Of a stretch of DNA of 64,000 nt, positions 1 to 10,203 are shown piece by piece (the first letter of the stretch is position 1; each line of letters opens with the position of its first letter). Source of the DNA: Hymenochaete sp. R1 (Eukaryota; Basidiomycota; Agaricomycetes; Hymenochaetales; Hymenochaetaceae); NCBI GenBank assembly GCA_019400425.1, contig JAFREE010000042.1:1-64000 (forward strand), read 5' to 3'. The notes beneath the pieces were generated by a model, which saw only the letters and a program-made list of their open reading frames with translations, was not told the DNA's origin and ran no database searches. A program made the position numbers and the translations under genes.

Positions 1-369
1 ATATGGTTATAGGCTAACGATGAAAGGAAATAAAGCACGTGCATGGCTGCGTCACAGGGTGTCACAGGAAGGGGGGGTGCACAGTTGTAGTGTCTTGCAC
101 CTTAGTATTGTATTAGAGATAGTGGCGATAATCAGACAAGATACGGCTCGAGTAGTGTGATAGAGATGAGTCACGTGATGTGAGCCTGCGGATAGTTCGG
201 TGCCTTCGTTCCACCATCCGACGACTCGACTCAGCTTCTCTCTCCTCTCCTCTCCTAGCCCTCCTCCCCTCCCTCCCTGGGCTTCTGCCGCCTCCCTCCG
301 CCCATATAATAATAACATTACCCCCCTTCCCCTTCCGTACTCGCCCACCTCCCTCCGCCACGACCACTT
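1..369. promoter_or_regulatory. Upstream region of the Rab-like GTPase gene
   Basis: No convincing coding frame is visible. The plus strand becomes very pyrimidine-rich from about 230 to 360 (runs of CTCC and CCTCCC) directly before the ATG at 370, a pattern common in fungal promoters and 5' leaders. Overlapping open frames in this stretch are low-complexity products of that bias. No TATA box is evident. Confidence 0.4.
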
Positions 370-1975
370 ATGCCCCCGCTAACTTCAACTTTCTCCCCCT
401 CGGATCCTTATGGAAAATCACGGTTCGACTATGAATCACACTCCGTTGACGCAAAGGTCGTCGTGATGGGAAACACAGGTCCGTCTCCAACGCTCTCTCT
501 CGCCCTCTCTTATCTTTCGAATTCGTCCATGTAGCTGACTGGCTCTCCAGGTGTCGGCAAGACGAGTCTCCTTCAGCGTTACACCCAAAACAAGTTCGAC
601 CCTAGGAACACAACCTCCACTACAGGCGCTTTCTTCGTCACCAAAAAGATATACGTGAACGGTCTCAAGGTCAGACTACAACTCTGGGATACTGCAGGCC
701 AGGAGCGGTTTCGAAGCATGGTATGTGACAGTATTCGTTTCATCTCCGTCGTGCTCGTCTCGAGGGTGCCTTGCCCGCCTCTGCGCGCGTCTCGCTCCCT
801 TATACTTGTTAGCCACACAACCCAATTCTTATCACACATTATGCTCGCCTTCTTCCCGCAGGCTCCCATGTACTATCGTGGGGCGAACGCTGCTTTACTC
901 CTTTACGACATTACCAACGCTTCGTCTTTTGAGGATGTCCGTGGGTGGCTCGAAGGTGCGTATCCGTTCTATCTCGCATAAGCTTCCAATCCCTTCTTCC
1001 ATGCAAGGGCTTTGACGCTAGTGCGAGCGAGGAACGATGGGCTAGTACTGACATGTCATGTCTTCAATCCATTCCAGAACTCAGAAAGAACTGCTCTCCC
1101 GATTTAATCATCTACATCGTTGGATCCAAGGCGGACCTCCATCGCAGCCGTCAAGTGACTTCTGACTGGGTTCGGTTATCTCTCACCAGGTGGTTTCCTC
1201 CTCCTCGACCCCCCATGCCTCCCGCTCCACCCCCGCCGCAGGCCTCCACATTATCCTACATTCGTCCCCGATTTACCTCATTTTCCGCCTCGCGATCAAT
1301 CCAACCTGACCAGATGGCCCCTAAAGCGGTTGACGATAATTCCTTATCGCGGCCATCAGAGCTACGGCGTTCGACGACTGCGACGGCTTATCCTCGCGAG
1401 ACCCCTAACTGGACGTTTGGGAATGGAAATGGAAACGGGAACACCGAAGTTTCCGGAGGCTTGAAGCGAACCAAATCTTCTAACGCCGCGGGCTCACCTC
1501 GTCGGCAAAAGCTTCTGGATCGAGACCGTGATCCTCCTCTCCAGCCTCCTTCGAACTCCAGGTATGCTGCTCGCTTATGAATGCTCATTCGAGTAGGTGT
1601 ACTGATATCTTTATCTACAGTAACAGCATATTGGAAGAATCAGATGAAACGGCCGAAGATGATGAATGGGGGCTTGAACGAGGCATGAGCCTGTTCGAGG
1701 TATCCGCAAAGGACGATATTGGTACGCTGATAATACCCTTACCTACTTTAATATTGCTTACGCTTCTAATTAACATAGGCGTGAAATCATTATTCGATAC
1801 CTTGATTACGGAAATCATCCAACGAAAGGATGTCATCGATCAGGAGAACGAGTTGAAGAAACGAGATAGTGTAATGCTATCCTCGGTTCCAACGCCCGCC
1901 TGGGCCGCACAAGCAGACGAAGAGGAGAAATCGCGACAACGCAAAGGAAGTTCCTGGAGTTGTTGTTCAATATAG
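370..1975 (+). CDS. Rab5/Rab22-like small GTPase with long loop insertion
   Basis: Six exons (370-478, 551-720, 862-955, 1078-1561, 1621-1721, 1779-1975) sum to 1155 nt, giving 384 residues. The protein has the P-loop GNTGVGKT (about residues 34-41), the switch II motif WDTAGQERF and the Rab22/Rab5-like stretch APMYYRGANAALLLYDIT. It ends in CCSI, a likely geranylgeranylation site, so it should act on endosomal or other transport membranes as a GTP-controlled switch. The G4 position reads GSKAD rather than the usual GNKxD. G5 (VSAK) follows only about 170 residues later instead of about 30. The insert is Pro-, Ser-, Arg- and Asn/Gly-rich. A possible extra intron (about 1191-1240, gtggtt...gcag) would remove only part of it. 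The start at 370 is the first ATG in frame with the P-loop. The Rab assignment is firm; the subfamily is inferred. Confidence 0.85.
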
Positions 1976-4900
1976 GACAACGACAATGTTCTCATGCTTT
2001 TTTCTTGTCTTTCAGTTTTGGGCACTCGGGATTGTATTTTTCATTTTGCTCGGGGAACAGGATGCTGCCATCATGTTGCCCTTGCAAACCCTCCATCGGT
2101 CCAGACCTCACCTTGGAGTTGCTATGCTTTGACTCCAATTTTCGACCACTCGACCCGCTCCTCCAACATATGACCCAGTCCCGAGACGTTAAGGGTGGAA
2201 CCCCATTTCTGCCTCTCGTCGCTCATGATCAAACTTTCCGCCATCCGCCCTTCGCCACCTCATACATATCCGCTCTTATTCAATCCTACGTTTCCCAAGC
2301 AATCAATTCGAACTTCAGTTTTCAGATTTTTGACATGTTTCCATCCCCATGACCCATAACGTTTCGTTTCGATTCTTTAAGCTATACCCTGCTCCCACAC
2401 AAACTCACTTATTTTCCCGCATCACCATCAGCTTTAGGCAATTCCACACTGCTACCGTTATCAACCAAGCTTTTTCATGACCACGACCAGCCAGATAACT
2501 CACCTGCCCCCGCCCACTCCACCCCAATTCGTCTCTTCATGCTGCAATTGCTTCGTTTTTTTCGCTTCTTCTTTCATTTTCTTTTAGGTTCTCGAGACTC
2601 TTATCTATCCTATTCTCATGTATACTCCCACCCCATCCTCAACTCTTCCGTGCCGTAACCCCAGCTTTCGCCAGTCCCCCCTCTCCCTGTGCAATCTGAA
2701 TCTCTCTCGCTCGATCTTCGTCATTTCAATGTTTATTGGACCAGCTTCATTTCATTTTTTTAAATCTTACTCTTACTCTACCTTATTGCACTCTTCCTCT
2801 TCTTTTTGCCCTCCCCCCTTTCTCGCGCTTCTCTTCTTTTCCTTCACCCTTCGACCCCTGCCTCGCGTTGTCAACAGTGCTACGGGATTAGCGATTGTTG
2901 TTGTTTCGTTCCTCTTTCCGTATGTCTACGTACCGTACGCCCTCCGACTCTCCCAGTTCGTCTCCTCCCCCTCCCTCCCTCACCTTACTGCCAGTGTTGT
3001 CTACGAATGTCAATTTACATATATTCTTTCACTTTTTTTGTGTACAGCGTTTACATATATACAGTACGAGAACGAGCACAGATGGAAAGTAAGACGAGAC
3101 CAGGCTTATCGCGCTCGCACCACCCGTTATCTGAGTTTCGAATGAAGAACGCCGGCTTCGCTATTTGTTCGTATACGAGTGAATGGCATTTTGTCAACAG
3201 TTCGGCGTTCAGACGGGGAATTGGTGTTGGGGTATGTGGAAGGGGGGGAATAGACCAAATAGGCCAGAGTGAAAGTCCTCGTGATGTCTCCAATAAAAAT
3301 CCCATCGACACGTTCCGACTTGAAGTATGTAGTTTTGGGGAGATAAAAGAGATAAAAGATAAGCGACTCGACTACGTGTACACGCCAATGCAATGTGACA
3401 TGTCAGATCTAGCCTCCAGGTGGCTTGGCTCGTGCTCAAAAGTTTAAGTTAATCTCTCTTTCTCCCCTCGCTCCGGCCCTCGTGAGAGAGTCTAGAGAAC
3501 ACGAGAACAAGCAGTTCTAATTGGGCTCTAGAATCGGAAGAAGTCTTTTTGGGGGGGAGGGGGAAAGCGGTGATCTATATGATATACCAGGGTATACCTC
3601 ACCCACTCACTCATTTCTTAGACCCATGACTGGGTTTCACCTGACCCGATGACTTGATGACTACCACGGTGAGTCAGCTGCTGATTCATACCCATGTAGT
3701 TCACGCAATTGCATACGTGGAAGGAAGTCTCTTTTTTTCGAATCCGTGTAACCCTCGATTGATCACCAAAAGAATATCCATGCCTCTCTGTCTATTTTGA
3801 GAGTGTTTTTTGGATTTATTCGTGCCACCCTCCCCCTCCTCAACAACCCTTGCAGGTCGGTGTTAGACCTGGCGTGACCCCATGATGGAAGATCTGAGAC
3901 TTTCGAGATTCGCGTTCTATTCGAGTGTAAACGAAACAAGACAAACGTGTTATGTTCATTCGTTTTTTTCAATAACAAGAGTGAGACGGGGATACGACTC
4001 GCAGGACGGGGAGAGATGGATCTGGGGGGAAATCCAGGATGAGGCGGCCAGCTGACCTTGGATTCGGGGTTATCAAACCATCCTTCATATCATCATGATA
4101 TCAAAAAGTGTTGTAAGTTTTTGCTCTGGGTGAAGTGAGACTTTCGAAACACGTTGGCCGGTTTCAGCTCGGTGTTGACGGAATAAACAGAAGTTCTGTC
4201 AGAAGAAGGAGCATAGCTCATGTGTTATGTTATGTTCCAGTCTCCAGTCGGAGAATAGTAAGCGAGCAATAAAAATACAATGCTGAACGAACTAACCGCT
4301 TGAGAACAGGTTTCAATAACAACCTCCCGATTGCTTCGAAAAATGAATTACACCAGTACCAATACCGGTATGTATTCCTGTGGATCAGTGTGATTCGTGA
4401 GGGGCAAGCTCGGGAATACCCTGCATATAAACTTGATGGCGAAGTGGGATAGTGGGCAGGTCAGATCCTGAATCTTGCATTTCTTTTCCAGTAGTAACCC
4501 CTATTAGGCACCTCGCCTCTTTTTTTTTGCCAGGGTTTTCAGGGACCGTTAGCGAGGCTCTGTCCACTATCCATTTTTGCAAACGTTCGTGGTAGTGAGG
4601 TAGTGCTGGTATGAGTGATGTCAACCCGAGACTACTCTCAATCTCGATTCAGAGATACGTAAGGGATTCATCATTTGAAGCAATGATGGCGTCAACTAGA
4701 TCTTGAGTAGGAGCTGGACCACTGCGACCACTGCAGTCGCAGCGGTGTATAGGTTTGCAAGGTTCGCGCTACAGGGGTGTTTCGCGGTCAGGTTAAAGAA
4801 TACTAGTGCCACCATTTTCAATTTTCAATGACGATGACGATGAGACATATGAGAGTATGCCGCCTGACCAGAGATTCGACGATCGAAATAATCCAGAAGG

Positions 4901-5173
4901 TTCCGGACTTTTTTGATAGAAATGTAGCTGAGTATCCTCCGAGAAGAAAGGAGTGCGTACCCGTCCAGACATGACATGGCGTTGAGAGTGGAAAGGCAAA
5001 CTTGAAGACCGCGTAGTTGCTCGTCGCCACACGCGTAAGCCTAGAAAGGAAAGCAAGTCATGAGCATGAGCAGGCGCGCCTCTCCCTTTGCCTCCCAACA
5101 CCGTGACTCTCATCCTCACTCAATCCCTTCTCTCTTCAGTTCTCAGATTCTTTTCCACTAAATCGCACCCATA
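1976..5173. other. Long intergenic stretch, no supported gene
   Basis: From 1976 to about 3000 the plus strand is strongly pyrimidine-rich (CTTTTC and CCTCCC tracts), so the open frames there are Ser/Pro/Phe/Leu-rich and look spurious. From 3050 to 5100 composition is mixed. Short frames on both strands show no recognisable domain. A hairpin-forming sequence lies at 4722-4742. The last 150 bases are the CT-rich leader of the RBX1 gene. The stretch may hold long untranslated regions or a noncoding transcript, but the sequence does not prove it. Confidence 0.4.
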
Positions 5174-6035
5174 ATGGCTGATATGGAGGTCGACGCACCT
5201 GTGAATGCCGGTGCTGGCACTACTGAGGTTGCGAAAGACAAGGGCAAGAAGCCGCGTTTCGAGGTCAAGAAGGTGAGTAAAGGAGTCTGATTGTACGCAT
5301 CGGTGTCGGCGACCAGACTGGACTGGCCTGGGACTTCTTTTGTCCTTTCGGTCGCATCTGGCCTAGTCATTCGTACCTGCCTAGTAATCTAATCATACGT
5401 ATATGCTTATACAACTTGCACTTGACAGTGGAATGCCGTGTCGCTTTGGGCCTGGGGTCAGTAGGCGCCTCTTTACATCTCCCCCTCAAACATAACTCTG
5501 GGTCAAGAAGCCAAGTATCCTAACGCTTCATTTCTCATTACACAGACATCGTCGTAGACAACTGCGCCATTTGTAGGAACCATATCATGGATCTCTGTAT
5601 GTTGCTCTCTCCATCTCAAACGCATTGCAAAGTTTCCCGGCATTTGCCTCTCGGGCATGTGGCGTGTGCTGTGTCTTTGTCGGGCGAATTATTCATGCGC
5701 TTTTCTTTCTCTTTCTCTCTACTAATAATGGATGTGGCCACAGGCATTGATTGTCAAGCAAACCAAGTCTCGGCGACTTCAGAGGAATGCAATGCTGCGT
5801 GGGGTATCTGTAACGTGAGTGGCTTGATTAGAGTCATCAGCACCCGACGATGGAACTTACTGAGCACATATTCCCGTTCATAGCATGCCTTCCATTTCCA
5901 TTGCATCTCGCGCTGGTTGAAGACGCGCAACGTTTGTCCATTGGATAACAGGGAGTGGGAACTTCAAAAGTAAGTTCTATTGTCGGTGTTTACTGATGCT
6001 AATATCTGACGACTTTGTATAGGTACGGTCGGTGA
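5174..6035 (+). CDS. RBX1: RING-box protein RBX1 (cullin-RING ligase subunit)
   Basis: Six exons (5174-5272, 5429-5456, 5546-5596, 5744-5814, 5884-5969, 6023-6035) sum to 348 nt, giving 115 residues; human RBX1 has 108. After an acidic and lysine-rich N-terminus comes the cullin-binding strand (FEVKKWNAVSLWAWDIVVD) and the RING-H2 domain. Visible zinc ligands include DNCAICRNHIMD, the Cys pair around IDCQANQ, CNAAWGICNHAFHFHC and CPLDNREW. The protein ends LQKYGR. RBX1 binds the cullin C-terminus, recruits the E2 enzyme and also promotes NEDD8 conjugation. CSN4 and a DCAF-type receptor at 30.8 and 37-39 kb belong to the same pathway. Phases agree at all junctions, including the 13-nt terminal exon. 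Confidence 0.97.
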
Positions 6036-6308
6036 AAGGGCACCGTCTATGTCAAAGGGCACAGACATCAACATTTTTGGCTTTTGCAATCTCTTGCTAT
6101 GTGTGCTACACACGATAGCTGTAATCCATTGTTTCATCTCATTTCTGTACCAATCTCCTTTCCCACGCTTCAATTCTTCAATATAAATTCCACGAAAAGT
6201 CATGAATTGCTCTCCTCCCGAGAGTGTTTTCAATACAGATTGATAATGACATTGAATGCGTTAAACAAGCTGAAGCTGGTGAGAATAATTTAATGCAAGA
6301 TGAAAGAT

Positions 6309-7864
6309 TCAAGCATTTGGGCCAAGGAACTGTTGCCTCTGCAAATACAAACGAGGTGTTCAGCAACATGCTGAGGTATGAAACTGCTACATTACTTACC
6401 AGTACCATGATCGCGTCACGCTCGTTAGGCGGAAGGGCTTGAACCTTTTCTCTAGGAAGAGTAAGAACACTCATTAACATTTCCTAATTGAAGTTAGCCA
6501 CCGGCGTCTCAATACGAGAAGTGAGTTCTGGTACGAACTCGTTGACCGGGATCTATGCCTTCAGGCAAGTTGAATTGAGGCGTCGCTTGAGATACGGTAG
6601 CAGCGGATACAGAAGGGGTGGCTGATGGCGGAGGAGCTTGCATAGACTGAGGTGGCGGACCTGCCTGTGGGGGTTGTTGGTAGTATTGCTGTTGTTGCAT
6701 GGGGGGCAAGGCATGCATATTCGGTGGAAAAGGCGGATGAAAGTGGCCTGGCATGGGAGTCTGGATGATGGGTGCGTTGGCAGCTTGCGAAGGGGGTCTT
6801 GGGGGAGCAGCGGTCTGGGCGCCACCTTGGGTTGCGGCGAGCATTCTCTAAAGCAGAACTTGATTGAGACGATATCCTAGAAATGAGGAAGTACACTACC
6901 TGTAGGATTGCTTGGTCTACGATTTTGTTCAATAGAAGCGCCTGAAATAAGGCATATGCGAGTTGAGGATGGGTTACAAGAAGTTGCCTGGCACTGTCCG
7001 GATGATTGATAACGAATGCCTGGAGGCAGCAGTAAGTTTCATGCATTCTTTCGAATATTGGCATCTCCTATACCTTCATTTGAGCGAGGACCTCTGTCAG
7101 CTGGCTCGGATTGATTGTCGCTAGTGTATTGCTAATGGCGTCCATAGCTGAAGCACCAGGAGGCAAAGGCACCCCGCGGGGCAGCGACTTTAAGAAAGCA
7201 GCGGGATCAGAGTGGTCTTGCCTTTGTTTCCATTGTGCTCTGGTTTCGTTGCCACCATCAACAATCTCTCCGTTCACTGTAGTTTTCCCCTCTAAGAAGG
7301 GGTCCGAATCGGCGAGGTCGATGCGAAGCGGGCGGCCGCCACAATCAGTCCCATTGAGGTTTCGGACAGCCGAGGAAGCAGTCTCATGGTCTGAATGAAG
7401 AATGACATGGTACACACAAAGGACAATGGGTCACAATGATGATCGTAGGTGGGCAGTGAGACACGCGTGGTATTTGCCAAGATCATGGTCCAATAGTTAG
7501 AAATGAGGTATGTTCATTTTTGTCAGTGTAAAGAACAGTATATGTACCCATAAATTCACAGAAGCCATAGCCCTTCGGCTTCAGCGTCTCTCGGTCGTAC
7601 ACCAATCTGTTCCCGGTAACTTTGTTAGCGATGGCTCAAGAAGCGTGTAGTGCAACGCACCTGAAGCCGACTACTTGTCCAACAGTTTTGAAAATCTCAA
7701 TGAGTTCTTCCTTAAACCGTGGGTTTAGAAACGATCACCCGAGGCCTCAAACGGGATATCTCACCTCGCCCATATTATAGGGGACATTTCCGACTATACG
7801 TTGCGATTCAGTTTGCGCAGGCTCCGAATGGACAAGGAAGCTTACCGAATACCACCTTGCTCAT
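6309..7864 (-). CDS. Cleavage stimulation factor CstF-64 / Rna15-like RNA-binding protein
   Basis: Nine exons (7846-7864, 7765-7793, 7661-7710, 7548-7606, 7074-7390, 6900-7019, 6539-6847, 6400-6483, 6309-6338) sum to 1017 nt, giving 338 residues. The N-terminal RRM shows RNP2 (VFVGNVPYN) and RNP1 (KGYGFCEFMD). The hinge that binds CstF-77/Rna14 follows (LLVTHPQLAYALFQALLLNK). Then comes a Pro/Gln/Met-rich linker and the small C-terminal helical domain (LTLPREKVQALPPNERDAIM), ending RQQFLGPNA. CstF-64 binds the GU/U-rich element downstream of poly(A) sites and helps define the cleavage position. The linker is short compared with animal CstF-64. The gene runs tail to tail with RBX1 (273 nt between stops) and head to head with the bromodomain gene (178 nt between start codons). 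Confidence 0.95.
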
Positions 7865-8042
7865 TGCATTAATCGAGTAGGAGAGCGTTTCTTTTTCCCT
7901 TGCTATAAGGTGGTGATGGATCAAAAGAACGACCAAAGCCGGTTGACTGCGCGAAAGGGAGAGCGCCACGTCGATCATCGTTTCGCAGCCCGTCCCCGAG
8001 CGATGAGTCGGAGTCGGACTTCGCAACTAACGGCGAAGAACC

Positions 8043-9867
8043 ATGCCTCCACGTGTCACTCGCGGCGCCCAAGCAGCAGCTGAAGACCTTGCATCTCTCA
8101 GCGCTCGTGATAGACTCATCTTCGCTCAAGCAGTCTACGAATATGGTGCCAGTCAAGGGGTGTGGGCTGATATCGCAAAGTTGATGACTGGACATCCGCT
8201 CACAACCAAGCCAAATCATACATTCACGGCTCAGTCATGCTCCTCCCTTTACAGCCAGTTAATGAAAGACTCTGAGATTGAAAGGTACGTAATCCGAGTC
8301 TTGCATGGAATGTACACCAGTATTGACTTAATAATTTGAGGTCGGAATTGTGTGAAGGGAAAAAGTGTATGTTATATTTCGATATTAGTGTTGTTGCTTC
8401 AACTTATTCCTTCTAGCCCAGATCAACTTCAAACTTGCGCAACGCTACTTCAAGGACCATGCGATCTGGTTGAGGGACTCTATCGCTGAACAGGAAGCGA
8501 AATTTAAGTAAGCGTTTGATTTTGATCTTGGTCGTCTAGGTCGAGGACAAGAAATTAAAGTTGGCCCAAGAAATATTGCAATAGAGATAGAGGAGATCCG
8601 CGCGGGGAAATGGGATGACCGGATACGAGCAAAACTTAAAGGCGAGAAGGTCTCATTAGATATTGCGGTAACGAGCTCCTCAGGTAAGTAGGCTGCTTGA
8701 GTTCTATCGAATTCATTTGACCGTCCCTTCGACCACAGGTGCTGAAAAGGTACTCACGATGAACGTATCCGACGTCTCGCTAAGCACCATGCTCACTCTA
8801 TTACTAGGAGCCTGAAGATGGCAAAGAGAACCTTGAGGGAAAGATAAGCACCCAGGACAGCAAACCTGCCGTCCTTCCTCAGTCGAGTGGTTCAGAGCGT
8901 CTGACCCGGGTCTCGCCTCCCAGCCCCTTACCGAAAGATGCAATTGGAGCGTCTTCTCACAAACGGCTGCGATCAGGATCCAAGATCCAGGAAAGCCCCA
9001 TAGAGCCTTCGGCGAAATCCAATGAGCGGGATGAGATTCAAGGACCTCGAGATGAGGCAGAGGTGGCAGATGAGGCTGAACAGGAGGAAGTGGAAGATAA
9101 CGAAGAGCAGGTCGCTCTGGCGAAAGAGGAAGTTGCCGAAGGAGAAACACCTGGGCAACTGGCTTCCCAGGATGAGTCAGACCAAGTTTCTCGAGAATCC
9201 ACGCCTGCCATATTCACAAGAAGAGGAGGTAAGTCAGGTCGTCCGATTGGAAGCGATTCCTATCTCACGACGTTTTAGTACACAAACGCGGAGTGTCCGA
9301 GATTACTGATTCCAATGACCCTTTGAGAGATAAAAAGCGGATAAGGGATGAATCGGAGCCTGCGGATGATGCCGACTCTCCCGCAGCTTCATCTTCTGGT
9401 TTCAAAAGCTCAAAAGGTTCGAGTGCCTGTACGTTACCTGGATATAAGCTAATCGGTCACTTGGTAGAACGAAAGCGGTTCACCAGCTTCATCAATATGC
9501 TTCACTCCCAAATTGTTGCTCATCGGAATGGCACAATTTTCCACCAGCCCATTAAACCGTCAGATGCTCCAGATTATCAGGACATAGTAAAGCGACCTAT
9601 GGACCTAAAAACGATCAAGAACAAAATTCGGGACGGGTCTATCACCTCGTTAGCGGAGTACCAGAGGGATATTTTCTTGATGTTTGCGAACTCGCTGATG
9701 TACAACAGGCCTAATTCAGATATCTATAAAATGGCAGAAGAGGTACGCATCGGCTTACTCTTTGCCTCCTTCAGTGAAACTCAAACAGCATATAGATGAT
9801 GGTGGACAGCGTGGCGATGATCAAAAGTTTCCAGGCCACAGAATCCTTCAATGCCAGGCAACGGTGA
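8043..9867 (+). CDS. BRD8/Bdc1-like bromodomain protein (probable NuA4 subunit)
   Basis: Eight exons (8043-8284, 8341-8366, 8417-8507, 8571-8683, 8739-8749, 8818-9238, 9279-9742, 9796-9867) sum to 1440 nt, giving 479 residues. The N-terminus (about 1-80) resembles the SANT-like start of BRD8/Bdc1, with the segment LIFAQAVYEYG. It is followed by a helical segment and an acidic, Ser/Glu-rich middle. The bromodomain lies at about 365-465 and shows the ZA-loop region FHQPIKPSDAPDY, then IVKRPMDLKTIKNKI and the acetyl-lysine-binding Asn in MYNRPNSD. In fission yeast and animals this architecture belongs to the NuA4/TIP60 acetyltransferase. The fifth exon is only 11 nt; skipping it meets a stop almost at once. 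A Tra1 homologue (another NuA4 subunit) lies at 39.6-51.1 kb. Confidence 0.85.
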
Positions 9868-10203
9868 AGGGCGCATCCATAGTTATTTGCTTTCAGAAAT
9901 GTTACGCCCGACAGTGGAGTTGTTGTTTAAATTAATATTGTCTTATGTTGTTCTCCTTCACGCATATCTAAACATACTTTCGGATAATTATTTGAGGATA
10001 TTATTGGCCACGGCTTCTTTGTTCTCAAGGACTTGAATAGCATCAGATATGTACTGGTACTGTACTAAAGAAGATTAATCCTGGGAACCACGATCACGCG
10101 CGCTGCCGCCGCTCCCCACAAACTCTTGCTCCGCTCCGACCACTACCGTTCAAGTTGTACCGCTAGCTCCCCATGAAGCCCATCCTCAAAATTTACTAGC
10201 ACG
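9868..10203. other. Intergenic between bromodomain gene and patatin lipase
   Basis: The first part is AT-rich 3' flank of the bromodomain gene. The last 120 bases are C-rich and lead to the lipase ATG at 10204. I see no gene or structured element here. Confidence 0.4.

Noticed and set aside
2618..3447. Overlapping plus-strand open frames of 175 and 213 codons
   Set aside because: Their Ser/Pro/Phe/Leu-rich content follows from the pyrimidine bias of the strand, and the frames overlap each other with equally poor content.
3640..3700. TGAGTCA and TGACCC/TGACTT elements as a possible regulatory cluster
   Set aside because: There is no neighbouring start codon, and such short motifs are expected by chance.
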